From Kappaphycus alvarezii (Eukaryota; Rhodophyta; Florideophyceae; Gigartinales; Solieriaceae), in NCBI GenBank assembly GCA_002205965.3, contig NADL03000590.1:3911001-3975000 (forward strand): DNA of 64,000 nt. Reading direction: 5' to 3'. Position 1 is the first letter of the stretch; each line of letters begins with the position of its first letter. Below are positions 22,365-32,440 of the stretch, piece after piece. Under the pieces are notes generated by a model. It did no database searches. It was given only the letters and a program-made list of their open reading frames with translations, and was not told where the DNA came from. The position numbers were made by a program, and so were the translations under genes.

Positions 22365-24184
22365 TTGGGCTCAGAAATGACATTCCACCATATTATTCAC
22401 CCAAGGATGTCCGTCCGTTATTCTACCATGCCCCCTGGGATTTGCCACCACACCTCGACGACGGAATTTGCGTTCCAAATCGCAACGGAAACCACCTCAG
22501 TCGTCTGCACAATAGCTGAATTATCGATGGAATGCGACTCTGAGGACTCAGAAGATCTACCAGGCAACCGGATAATTGCGCAATCCCTTTGCAAAAGCTG
22601 AAAATTACAATGATAAGCAGTCAGACCGCATTAAAGCTATAATTGGCGACGAGAACGTCCAAATAGCTCATATTTCAGCTGCAGTCGCAGCTAAAGGAGG
22701 CGCAAAAAACGCACTCCTGCAGAAACAACAGTAGCCACCCTTGTAGTTCCCGGTCGGAAACCCATCGTTTATACCACTACATACGGATCCCCAAAGATCT
22801 GCACCTGTTGGTAAGCCGAACCTACTTACTTTGCAAAACCTTTTTTTTGTTCAACCCTTTAGGAATCTTCACATTGTTTGAAACGACCGACATCATAAAA
22901 AAATCGCATCTCATACCAATATTGACGCTGTCATAAAATCAGGCGGCGTAAGTCGCCCATTGACAGAAGCAACAGCGGCCGAAATCGGATGCTTCATGGG
23001 AATATGTCTTTACATGGGCTTCCTCAGATGATAGAAGACTACTAGGAAAGTAGCCCCAGTTCACCGTCGCACTTCATTACTAAGTTCACGTCTATAACAC
23101 GCTTTCTACAAATTTATAGATTTATTCATGTATGCGACTCGCAGGGAGATAACGGGAAAGAATACTTCTTTGATAAGTTTCAGCCATTGTTTTACACCAT
23201 CATATGAACAGCGTGAATATTTTGGGTGCCAAGCGTGAATTCATGCACTGCTGAAATGATGGTTATGAACTATGGGAGGTCAGAAAAAATTATGTGGATG
23301 CGTAATAAGCCAATTGGGTCCGGATTCAAGATCTAGACGCTTACGATTCTGGATATCTTTTCTCTGCATTCTCCACTCCAAACCGAACTCATGGAAACAC
23401 TGCACGGGCACACGAGGGCAGAAAACCGTATTCGTCTGCAGTTGTAAAACAGCTCACTGACGATCTCTCTAGGTACCTTTCAGGATGCAGCGGTACTGTG
23501 CAGTACAAAATCTACATGGACAATCTGTTCTCTACTCCAAACCTTTTCAGGTTGCTTCTCGAAATATATGTCGGAGCAGTTGGCACTGTCAGATCGAAGG
23601 CATCTGGCTTCCCAAAAAGCTTTGCAATTAGTGGGCGTCGAAATATCGTTCTAGACTGAAACACTCTTGGCGATGGGTTGTGTGAGAATTACTCTTTTCT
23701 GGCACTCATTTGGGTCGACAACGGCCCTGTACAAAATTTTTCTCAGTCCATGAGCTTGGGTGTAACCATAATTTGAATATCCTATGAGGCCAAAGATTAT
23801 ATAGTCAAATGGGCGCCGCGTTCGTGCTGCATTTGGAAGTTCTCCTACCTAACGTTTACATAATCCAAAAGTTGTAGACGATTACAACTTTAAGATGGGA
23901 GGCGACGACATTGCGGACCAGCTCAGAGATGTGTACACTTCACACATGCCCTCTCATTGTACTTGGATGAGTTTTTTTACTGGCTCCTGGACAGCGCTTG
24001 TACGAATAGCTACCTATTGCTTTCTAAAATCGATAGAACATGGGTAAAGGAACATAAGAAGTTTACCATTCAGTCTGCGTGGAGTTTAGTCAAGGCTCAT
24101 ACTTTTACTGATTCGTCAATTGTGAGAAGCAGGCAAAAGGGACGGTACTGTTTCTTCAAAGCCATGTTTGGGTGGGAATCGTAA
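22365..24184 (+). pseudogene. piggyBac transposase, inactivated
   Basis: DDD-type transposase of piggyBac elements. The frame at 22365-22601 ends in an acidic MECDSEDSEDLPGN, typical of the N-terminus. Later blocks appear in changing frames: EIGCFMGICLYMG (~22980-23020); a block near 23255-23330 with MMVMNYGRSEKIMW and RNKPIGSGFKI; DLSRYLSGCSG and YKIYMDNLFSTPNLFRLL with a catalytic Asp (~23460-23560); VDNGPV (~23715). Near 23890-23950 the sequence reads GGDDIADQLRDVYTSH, the strongly conserved D-I-A-D-Q-L/Y motif. The C-terminus has CTNSYLLLSKIDRTW (~24000-24050). Stops and shifts throughout show it is dead. Confidence 0.85.
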
Positions 24185-24692
24185 GGTTAATTCTGGAGGA
24201 TAAGTTGCTAGGAATAACAAGAATTCTTCTGCTAGCTTCCTGCCCGATTAGCAGCATATTCCGCTTCGTGATCCAGCAGCAGGAGAGGGAATGTTTCTTT
24301 TGTCGTCAAAATGGTAGTTCGTAAGGTGGTACACGCAATTCTTCTTTCAAGTGCTGCAGTTGGGGTGCTTTCCTATGCTCGGAATAAAATCAGAACTATT
24401 TCTCCGAATTACATCAAAGTAGCCTTAAGGTGTTTCAAGACCAATAGAAAACAACTAAAATAGGTCGATTTGTCTCTCGTTTTGGATGTAGACGTAAAAC
24501 TGCGTTAAAGTTTATATTTGATGCTTATTGGGCTTCAGAACGCCTCCTAATAGCAATAAGTGGACTTTAGGGGTTTCAATTGTCATTTTGGATTTTTTTG
24601 AAGGTTATTAATTTGAAAAATTGTAAAAAGTCGCCGAGAATACCTTTTCGTTTTCTGGACAATACATTCCAAAACGAACTACAGTTTAGGGG

Positions 24693-24893
24693 ATAAGGTA
24701 GCCCTCACTGCCCGAAGCGTGGCGGAGAGGTATTTATTGACATTTGGACAGAAAATAGACCGTTGCATGACTCAAACTATCAAAATAACCAAATACGAGA
24801 GTGCAACGGCATCCCGGAGACTTTTGTACCCATTCGCTGTGCCCGACCTTTTTCACTCCCCTCGCTGACACTACGCATACTACTAATACTACA
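24693..24893 (+). repeat. Copia-2 left LTR, second part
   Basis: It aligns with 28981-29189 from GGTAGCCCTCACTGCC onward, including CAAAATAACCAAA, CAACGGCAT and TTTTTCACTCCCC. It ends CTACA, directly before the primer binding site. Confidence 0.8.
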
Positions 24894-24907
24894 GTTACGG
24901 GCCCAGG
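24894..24907 (+). promoter_or_regulatory. Copia-2 primer binding site, initiator tRNA-Met anticodon arm
   Basis: GTTACGGGCCCAG follows the left LTR without a gap. It differs by one base from GTTATGGGCCCAG, the complement of the initiator tRNA-Met anticodon stem and loop. That site primes Drosophila copia from a half-tRNA. Position and sequence agree, so the call does not rest on similarity alone. Confidence 0.7.
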
Positions 24908-24983
24908 GAAGGAATTAGAGAAAGTTTTATGACGGTTATTCCTCCGGTATTCGAACCGGATAAAAAACTCCTCTCGTGGAAAG

Positions 24984-25369
24984 ATGGCTGCAAGTTGGGT
25001 TGACTTAATATCAAGCGCAGCCGATAAGGGAGAAGGCAAGTTCTACAAGATGATATTTCAAACAATTGTGCGTCAGCTATATGATCTAGGTCTTCATCGA
25101 TCCAGCATCGTCTCTTAGATGAAGCGCAAGTGCAAGGAAAATCGACAACAAGCAGGACGTCCAGGTTAAATGTGCAAGAGATCGAAGATCTAAACGCTCA
25201 GAACCCTCTCATTTCCGTTGTTACACGCCTAATTGACTCTTTTGAAAATTTTAATTCTTTCAAACGGAAGAATAAGGAGGATTTTAACCGCTATGTGTCA
25301 AGGTTTCGCGGAGTCGCCGTCGAGCACCTACTGAAAGCTGTTTCAACCAATCAATCTCAAATCGGATAA
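24984..25369 (+). pseudogene. Copia-2 gag fragment
   Basis: An ATG at 24984, 90 bases after the left LTR, opens MAASWVDLISSAADKGEGKF and continues through IVRQLYDLGLHRSS to a stop. A shifted frame from 25130 reads LNVQEIEDLNAQNPLISVV, then NFNSFKRKNKEDFNRYVSRF, typical of gag capsid-forming segments of Copia elements. Further gag sequence to about 26200 is present but heavily broken. Confidence 0.6.
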
Positions 25370-26259
25370 GTACTGGCAATAACCCTTCTTAATAATGCCT
25401 CTCTCTCAGAACCATCCCTTACCAATGCCAAGCTCCGACTTATTGGAAATGCAGAGGAACGCGGCAACGGATCGACATGTGCTGAGAAAATATTCCTCTT
25501 GACACTTGACATTGGAAGAGGCGGATAAAATATACTTGAGTACCAGGAAGCTTGCTGTTTCGTTTGCAAGAGCCTCTAGGAGTTCCAGTCGTACTAGCAA
25601 ACTATAGATCAGGAAGGTAAGTGGTCGGTTCAATGATATGTATCGAGATTCCAAGCCCATCTTCGATAATATCGAGAAACTAAACGGTACTAGAGATGTA
25701 GCCAAATCCATTGCTTCCTCCGGTCTTCGTTGCATCTTAACTCTGGATGACGCGTTGAATGTACTCTGATCTCTTGCTGTGACTACCACCAGAACTGAAG
25801 CCCCGGTAACAAAGGCTCAAATTGAGTCTGCAGTTGACCATAAGATTAGAAGTTTCTTTGGGAGTCAATAGAATGGCCACAAACAGCTAAGGGTCAGAAA
25901 CATTTCCAATAATCTCGCTTTCAACGGAAAGAAGCGGAAGATTTATGGTAACGATAACGAGAATCACAGATCCAATCGGAATACAAAGAGGAAGAAGTCA
26001 ACGGCACTGGCGGAACTTGTCGGAGAAACTTGCATGGATAGTGGGACGAAGGAACATAGACGCGGAGACTTAAAGTGCCAGCATCCAAGCTTTCCATTTT
26101 TGAAGATAAGAGAAGCCAACGATCGCCATGACGATGATTCCAAAGAAACAAAATACTTGAAAACTTCAATGGGTATTTTCGTCCGGGCTCCAAGCATTCC
26201 AGTGGCAACGGAGCCTGGTAAGCGGAATGCCTACCAAGTCTGATATGATACCCATGAAT

Positions 26260-26610
26260 AAAGACCCGAATCCTATTTTGGACGAGGGTTGCCCCGATCC
26301 GTCGGCGGAATTCTGTCAACAGTTGCGCTTTCTTTAGCGATGGGCATCCAATTCAAGTTAGAGCACTTAGATTGTGACCCATTCTACCATGGTTATGGAC
26401 AGAACTGCAGCAATGTGGATATACGATTCGGCATATGGAACTTACCTCTTGAACGTTTGAAAGGCAATAAAATCTTTATTCCGTTCTACACCAGGAAAGG
26501 CGATGATCCTCTTCTACTTGTAAATTTTGTTTTGGCAAATCTGATGTGCTCAACTCGCATAAAATTCGATTCTTATTATACCTCAAGATGTAATGTAAGG
26601 ACTGGATAGA
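26260..26610 (+). pseudogene. Copia-2 protease region
   Basis: The sequence reads NPILDEGCPDPS near 26268-26304, then in the next frame GGILSTVALSLAMGIQFKLE and HGYGQNCSNVDIRFGIWNL. The placement between gag and RNase H and the LDEG motif at the start mark it as the retroviral-type aspartic protease. The usual D-T/S-G is D-E-G here. Integrase and most of the reverse transcriptase, which should follow, are missing. Confidence 0.55.
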
Positions 26611-27139
26611 GAAATAGTGCTTCCGATCTTTGTTACTGAAGGTATAGAAACTCAAACTCATCTTCATGTTGTTATGAGCCATATATCCAAGTTTTAAAGC
26701 TACATTTCGATCCAGTGGGCTTTTTTTGGAACTAATGGAGACTCAGCTGACGAAGATAACAAAAAATCGCGGTTCATGGGAAAATTTGCGAGAGAGTTCC
26801 CTTGAAAACTTCACCTGTACTCGCATTTGCCTCTAAAGGGCATGAAAGATCTCTGCAAACGGGGCGGAGTTCTTTCTCTACTCTTAGAGGAAGCCCCCGA
26901 AGCTGTCGTGGAAAAGTGCTCTAGCTGCAAAACAACTAGAATTCCGCTCAAATTGCTCAAGATATCCTTGAAGAGGACACGTTGAACCTTTAACGAGGAT
27001 GTGGAAATCAATTTACTGTACTTTGTTGAATTGACGAACCACCCAATACTCCATGTATAAGACGTAGCTTCACGCTTCTGCAACGCGGTTGTTGTGTCAT
27101 TCGAGAGCTCTTTCCGGTTCTCACGTATTGAGTGCCTTG

Positions 27140-27691
27140 TAATCATGACGTCAGCAGCAACGATGCGGCTTACTTAGCCTTCTTCGACTAAAGCCAAGGG
27201 AAATCTTCATGCGGCCAAAATTGGGTATTCTCCGGATCTTGTTTCCTAATTCCAGAATAATACACACCTTCCACTGGAAAAGCTCTAAGCAGGCTCGAGT
27301 CTCGTTTTCGTCCGTTGGGACTGAGGTGCTTGCAGCGGCAGAGACAGCTGATCATGCTGGACTCATGTCGTACTGCTTATCAAAGATGTGTGCCGCTTAT
27401 TGTTCCTTGCCGCTTATGTTGACTGTTGATGTACATGGACTCTACTCACCCATCACAACTATTCGAGAAGGTCGCAATTACAGCCTGGGTCCAAAAGTCG
27501 AAATGAAGAGATACTCTTTTGAATCAGGGGAGATCGCCGTTGTGCAGTGGATAAAAGGCGCGAACAACATCGCTGATGCCTTGACAAAGAGAAACCTGGA
27601 CACTTTTCGCAAACTCAATCGGACCTCTGCTATTGGCTTCTCGGAATCTGATATTTTTTATGAAGCCGAGAGAGTCGAGACAGATCCATAA
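27140..27691 (+). pseudogene. Copia-2 RNase H, C-terminal end of pol
   Basis: The best-preserved part of this element. After NDAAYLAFFD (the Asp-containing entry) and a shift, the frame 27209-27691 reads HWKSSKQARVSFSSVGTEVL, then AAAETADHAGLM with the conserved Glu, LMLTVDVHGLYS with the conserved Asp, and GEIAVVQWIKGANNIADALTK before the stop. KQAR, AAET and ADALTK are standard in Copia RNase H. Confidence 0.85.
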
Positions 27692-28802
27692 TTTGAGGTA
27701 GAAAGCAAGAGGACGCTTGCTAGAAGAGATTTAGCTCACTACGGTGAACGCCCACAACACAAATAACTTCTGGCTTTGTGTTCCATTTCGGATTACGGAT
27801 ACTTTTCTTCTAAATATGATAGACCTTAGCAAAGCCTCTCAAGCATGCTTACAGATGACACGGTGTAATACGGATTACACGTTGATGCCTCCTTCAAACT
27901 TGTTGAACTGTAGACATCGAACCTATGCAGTATTTTCCAATTGCACTGTATCTAAAACCAAGGAACTTGGATAATTGAAAACACCCTCGCTAATTAGCCA
28001 TTCTTTATTTTAATTGTCAATTACTCGAATTTCAATCTCTTCCTCGTCCTTCGTTCGAAGCTCCACCTGCAATTTCCACGTGTCCACAGAACTTGGCGAC
28101 CTCCCATCCTCGCCATCGCTAGCCTCTACCACCTCGTCGTCGATCAGTCGGTGGCGTGGGAATTCGGTCCCGGGTTACTCGGCTGACCCATTCGCGCTCG
28201 CATCGTATGGCGAATCAGGGGAGGGAGACTTGCGGTAGTGCTGTACGGGTGTGTCTGGTCAAATGTTGGCCTGTCGCGATCACAAAAATGACATCTGAAG
28301 AGTGCTCTACGGGGGTATTGCTGTCAAAACAGCAATAGGGTAAATCCTGATCATTTGAAGAGGGTGAAAGGAGTGGCTTCCGAGTGCGGGTGTGGGCATT
28401 CGCGAACTCTGGATTGTTAAAGGGAAACTTTGCAGAAGAAGACATGGCTGATGGGCGCTGTTGCTGATGGAAAAACAACGAACACCGAAGTACGTAGAAG
28501 GTTATATGTACTACCTCTGGCCGCATCAAATGTCGAGCGCTACTTTGCAATGTCTCACATGGCCAACGTTTCTGACATCAAAGCTGCAGCTTCTTTACTA
28601 TTTTATATGATGCCACGTAATATTAGTTATGGAGGAAAACGAAGGCATTTTTTTGGTGTACTGAACTGTATTTTGCACGACAAACGGTTTATTTCAATTT
28701 TATCGGTTTGCATACCGTTTACGTTTCGTATTATTTAGTTCAATATTTTTAGTTAATTGGGCCCTTTACAGTACGAAGACCGTTTCGGCCTAGTCGAGGG
28801 TA
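27692..28802. other. Unrelated 1.1 kb between Copia-2 RNase H and its 3' LTR; possible further insertion
   Basis: Copia pol normally ends close to the 3' LTR, so this stretch is probably inserted. The frame 28430-28738 reads VLPLAASNVERYFAMSHMAN and SLLFYMMPRN, faintly like the C-terminal dimerisation end of hAT transposases (LPASSAxxERxFS). The similarity is too weak to call. The last ten or so bases (GTCGAGGGTA) could be a polypurine tract before the LTR. Confidence 0.35.
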
Positions 28803-29189
28803 TGTTGTACAATGCAAAATATACTAACAGTGGCGGCCAATCACGGCTCGGACTGATCTGACTTGGCAGATCCAATGATTTGTTCCCTAAATAGCCAAGT
28901 GGTACTACTGTATTTTGCGCCCGGTAATATAGTATCTATCGTGTACCGTATCTAGTAGTCTATAGCTAGCGAAAGGCTATATAAGGTAGCCCTCACTGCC
29001 AGATCGGGGCGTGGGGAGAGAGTAGTACTTGACATTCCAACCGAAAATCGATCGTTCTAGTAACTAGCACTATTAAAATAACCAAACAAGGGACTACAAC
29101 GGCATTTTCGGAGGACTGCTGGACCCCTTAACTGTTTCTGCCTTTTTTCACTCCCCATCACTGGTTCTATGCATACCCAAAGTACTACA
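28803..29189 (+). repeat. Copia-2 right LTR, uninterrupted
   Basis: It starts TGTTGTACAATGCA and ends ACTACA. It matches 22056-22246 followed by 24693-24893, and so shows what the left LTR looked like before the piggyBac insertion. A TATA-like GGCTATATAAGG at 28975-28986 lies exactly at the piggyBac insertion point. Confidence 0.8.
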
Positions 29190-30157
29190 GGTTACAGTTT
29201 TAGTGGGTTAGGTTACTGCATAGCCATCAAAGCGGAGTTGTAGAGTCAACCGTGCATTCAAAGTGTGCTGCAACGTGCGGTACTTCCTAATTGTACGGGT
29301 TTCGGCGGTTGCTGAAAGGTGTTATTTATTCTAATGTCTTGGTTTTGATTTTGTTTTTGTTCTTATTTCTTTTGTTCCTTTTTGTTTTATTGTTTTTTTC
29401 TTTTGCTTCTTGCAGTGCTTTTGTTTCTTTTCTTCTTTGTTTACCTACTTAGCCAATTTCTGTTTCCTACCACTACCAACTAAACCTGCCAATTATTACT
29501 TCAGGCTCAACTCTTACTAGGCGTAGTGTCTTTTTGCATCCTTAGTGGTTCAGCAGGCCTCCGAAAATTCCACTCAAGTACCAGGAAGGTAAAATTTTAG
29601 CAGTCACTGAGAATACTGTCCCATTGAACTTCGGGTTAGGCAATGAAATTCCAAAAAACAAGAGAAACCTGCAGTTTAATGGGTATTGCCACCTTAAACT
29701 TAGGTATGCACACCGTAAGTCCAAGGAGATGAGGAAAGCCTCTGCATTGAGGACAGCCGAAAGGACAAGTAAACCCGGTGGTGGTGATTGAGGCTAAGTT
29801 GGTCGGGTTTTTGGTCTTGTGGTGTTCCGGTTTTTTCTTGTTTCCGGGTCCGGCCCAAATCCCTATTCCCCCTCTTTATATGGCCAACTCACAAATATCA
29901 AAATGTGCTAGATAGTACTAAAAACCTATAATAAATTTACGAAGTAGCCTCTGCAGTACTTTTTCACCTAGGTTTTGTGCTTATCGCACTTTGTCGTAGG
30001 GCAATGCTTACAAAATGGGGCCCAGAGCCATGCTAAGTACTGTACAGTACATGGTACGCGGGATCCAAATTTGAGGCCATGTACAGTACAGTACATGGCT
30101 CTCTGGAGCCAAATTTGTGGCCGAATATTGTACGCCGTGTTGGCGGTAAAACACTTT
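29190..30157. other. No recognisable gene; pyrimidine-rich tract
   Basis: Positions 29325-29450 are almost pure T/C/G with long T runs (TTTTGTTTTTGTTC-like). No frame is convincing. Just upstream of copy A5, about 42 bases beginning GTACATGG occur twice in a row (30050-30130), each ending in a GTAC run. Confidence 0.45.
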
Positions 30158-31255
30158 CGAAGCAGATTTGGTCCCTTTATTGCTCCCAGTCCAGGATTCT
30201 TCCCTTTAGTGCCCTCTGCTCAAACAAAACACCATCACAGAAGACACTATCGGACGCCATCCACGAGCGGGTGCAGGAAGAGACCGATGTGGGCGACAAC
30301 AGACGGCAGGCCTTCCGTGCTTCTATGGGGCTCCTCGGCGCGAAAGATTGGGTGTACTGCACCCCATCTCCGGGCCTTAAGACTAGCATTGAACCAAAGA
30401 GAATTCTCAATATGGTTCCAATACTATTGCCAAGTGACGCTTTTCCATTTTCAAACAGCATGCCCCAAGCGGAACTGCCCCGAAACTCTCGACTGTTTCG
30501 GCGACCATCTGTTGCACTGCTTGCACGGCGGCGAAAGGACGCGAAGACACGACCGTCAGGTTCGTTTACAGGCGAGCGATCTCGGGAAAGCTGCGCGACA
30601 TCCAGTCATCGAGCCGCGAGAAGGGGTCCACCGCACAAGACCTGATATTCGCGCAATGGGACGGGTTGGCGGAACAGACTTCTTCGATGTCACCTTCGTC
30701 AACCCCCTAGCGACCTCGAACAGGAGAGTAAGGACTTTCAACCCACTCATCTCGCTCAACGCAGCAAGAACGGCGAAACATAGAAGATACGAGTCCTTTA
30801 TCGCGCCAGAAGTAGGCTGGTGCCCGTCCCTATCTCTAGCCTCGGAGGATGGCACTCGGACGCCCACGCGTTGTTAACCGACGTCGCACGCAACGTCGCT
30901 ACGAGGGCAAGGGAGACCTGCGCAAAGGTCAAAGAAGTCTTAACAGAGCGTCATGCCGCAGCGGCAGCGATGTCCAATGCGGCGTGCCTGTTGTCTCCAA
31001 ATAATGCAGGCGCGACAGGTTCCTACCCGCCGCCCGCATCCGTAGTTAAGTTTTGAATACCCTCCGCATGCTTCTGTGCAACATTGTACAACCAATAAAG
31101 ATTTACCACAACGTGCCTGTTGGCCGGCCTCCAGCCAGTTTTCTAGTGTTTTGACGGCTTCCCGCCAAACCTTTACATTGTAAGCCTTTACCCACATCTC
31201 GACATCCCTCAGGGAACAGCTGACCATATTTTTAATGGATTAAAAACACCCCAAA
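30158..31255 (+). mobile_element. Family A LINE-like fragment (copy A5), best-preserved endonuclease domain
   Basis: Plus strand, long frames at 30079-30645 and 29975-30877. Domains in order: WSLYCSQSRILPFSALCSNK; LSDAIHERVQEE; RQAFRASMGLLGAKDWVYC; a finger with CPKRNCPETLDCFGDHLLHC and RRHDRQVRL; RPDIRAMGRVGGTDFFDVTF (the RPD...D nuclease residues); FNPLISLNAARTAKHRRYES; then ALLTDVARNVATRA and MSNAACLLSP. The 3' UTR 31070-31255 matches the reverse complement of 14336-14500. One clear frame change separates the N-terminal and finger parts. There is no reverse transcriptase: the fragment is cut on its 5' side. Confidence 0.85.
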
Positions 31256-31289
31256 TTTCCCCTTTCCAAGCATAAAAAAGTACGGTAAT

Positions 31290-31402
31290 TTTGAAAGCGA
31301 ATGTACGGTACGTACAGTACTGTACCGTGTGCACAGCATAAGGCTGTCCCTTACTGTATCTCGTTCTGTACCTTAGTGCTACAGTACAGTATGTGCAGTA
31401 CA
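31290..31402. repeat. TACTG/CAGTA-type repeat cluster
   Basis: Several runs of GTACGGTACGTACAGTACTG and ACAGTACAGTATG occur within ~110 bases, just after copy A5. Confidence 0.8.
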
Positions 31403-31495
31403 TATGACAACCACTGCATTGCAATTTAAATTAACAAATTCCACGCGTCAGGACTTTTTTTGATCGTTGATTACCTTTTTTTCCAGTAGAACAGT

Positions 31496-31565
31496 AAGGG
31501 GGGGCATGTGGGGTGATTTAATATTTGAAAGATATGGTCGGTTGTAGCCCGGAATAGTATCCTAA
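31496..31565 (-). repeat. Orphan 3' end of a family A element, opposite to A5
   Basis: It matches 19888-19945 closely (GTGGGGTGATTTAATATTTG, GATATGGTCGGTTG). In A4 that sequence is the last ~50 bases of the 3' UTR. No coding part remains beside it. Confidence 0.5.
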
Positions 31566-32095
31566 TAACAGTAAGGGTGAAGAACCCAAACAATCCTCTT
31601 TTTCCAATGCCCTCCTGGTTACTCGCTATAGACGCTTTAAGCAAAAGTATCCTCTCCGATATGCACTGTATGTGCAGTGATAGACTCCGTCTACTGATGT
31701 AGTGCTCCCACGTTATGGCCTTATTGGCCTGAAAGGATACAATTCCTTTGCTAACAAAATATCAACACATGTGGCAACAGTGGTAACAATATTTACATGC
31801 AATTTTAAACCCCGGTATCCTGGGAGAACTTTGCCGTCAAGAGCAAGGAAAGCGTATAAATACGAAGCAGGCCACTAAAACAGCGCTATGCTTCGGTCCA
31901 CCTTGCACCCATCCACTTTCAACAAATCTTCGCGATGCTATCATCTCTTTCAGCCTTTGTCAATCCGAGTCCACTTCCTATCCGAACGGGTTTCCCTGTT
32001 CTTTCAATTCTATTAAGGCACGGAAATATCTGATAGTCAGGCCAGGATCAAATCGACCAGATCCTCACTATGTTATACCCCAATCCAATGCTCCG
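31566..32095. other. Possible promoter and 5' part of the gene at 32096
   Basis: GCGTATAAATACG at 31853-31865 is a good TATA box. An ATG at 31889 opens a frame with a Ser/Arg-rich, mitochondrial-presequence-like start (MLRSTLHPSTFNKSSRCYH). It stops near 32013, and an overlapping frame is open from about 31860 into the 32096 frame. Confidence 0.3.
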
Positions 32096-32440
32096 GTGAA
32101 ACTTGTCGCTGTTGCTGGGAGTAGCTCGACAAGTGACTTCAAAGAGGATACACTGCCGACTGATCAATCAGACATGAAATCATGCAATGTTTGTCACCGT
32201 CCCTCTACTCTATTCCGAGCAGCGCGTCTGTCTGATATGGTACAAATTCAGCAGCTCATGTCGCACAAGAATCTCCTGCAGCAAGATTCCCACACACTTG
32301 AGAATTATATAAGCAGAAGGGAGGTCTTCGTTGCTGTCGAAAGATCTTTGAACGATCGTGCGGTAATTGTTGGAGCTGTGCGGTTCGTTTCAGTCCCCGC
32401 GGCCCAGCTCGCGAGAACCTATTGCGTAAGCTTGGCATAG
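32096..32440 (+). CDS. Hypothetical protein, possible N-terminal part of an acetyltransferase (GNAT-like)
   Basis: A 114-codon frame, open upstream to about 31860 without an ATG. The segment LFRAARLSDMVQIQQLMSHK, then LENYISRREVFVAVE and VIVGAVRFVSV, has the order Arg-x-Ala-x-x-x-Asp, helix, strand seen at the start of GNAT-fold N-acetyltransferases. The acetyl-CoA loop (R/Q-x-x-G-x-G/A) that would prove it is not found in the next 300 bases. The frame ends at a possible GTAAGC donor (32425). It may be an exon or a pseudogene. A TATA box and ATG lie 200 bases upstream. Confidence 0.25.
   Translation: MKLVAVAGSSSTSDFKEDTLPTDQSDMKSCNVCHRPSTLFRAARLSDMVQIQQLMSHKNLLQQDSHTLENYISRREVFVAVERSLNDRAVIVGAVRFVSVPAAQLARTYCVSLA

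Larger units (their letters stand above)
22247..24692 (+). mobile_element. piggyBac-type DNA transposon inserted in the Copia-2 left LTR
   Basis: Terminal sequences are CCCCTAGACTTTATTTTG at 22283 and, inverted at the right end, CCCCTAAACTGTAGTTCG (reverse complement of 24675-24692). These resemble the CCCTAGA-type ends of piggyBac elements. Deleting the segment restores a continuous LTR when compared with 28803-29189. The bases at the junctions (TATA left, GATA right) may be a mutated TTAA-type target duplication. The transposase inside is decayed. Confidence 0.75.
22056..29189 (+). mobile_element. Copia LTR retrotransposon (Copia-2) with a nested piggyBac insertion
   Basis: Two direct copies of a ~390-bp sequence bound the element. 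One is at 28803-29189, uninterrupted. The other is split into 22056-22246 and 24693-24893 by a ~2.45-kb piggyBac element. Both copies begin TGTTGTACA(G/A)TGCA and end CTACA. Right after the left LTR is a primer site matching the anticodon arm of initiator tRNA-Met. Gag starts at 24984, the protease lies near 26270 and RNase H ends at 27691. Most of the integrase and reverse transcriptase is missing, and ~1.1 kb of unrelated sequence separates RNase H from the 3' LTR. The flanking 5-mers (AGTAC and GGTTA) do not match. Confidence 0.8.

Noticed and set aside
24944-24970. A tRNA T-arm-like GGTTCGAAT on the minus strand
   Set aside because: The stem pairs only with an eight-base loop, and no acceptor, D or anticodon arm fits around it. 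It lies in the Copia-2 leader.
30556-30867. Minus-strand 103-codon frame
   Set aside because: It is the complement of the well-supported family A endonuclease in copy A5.
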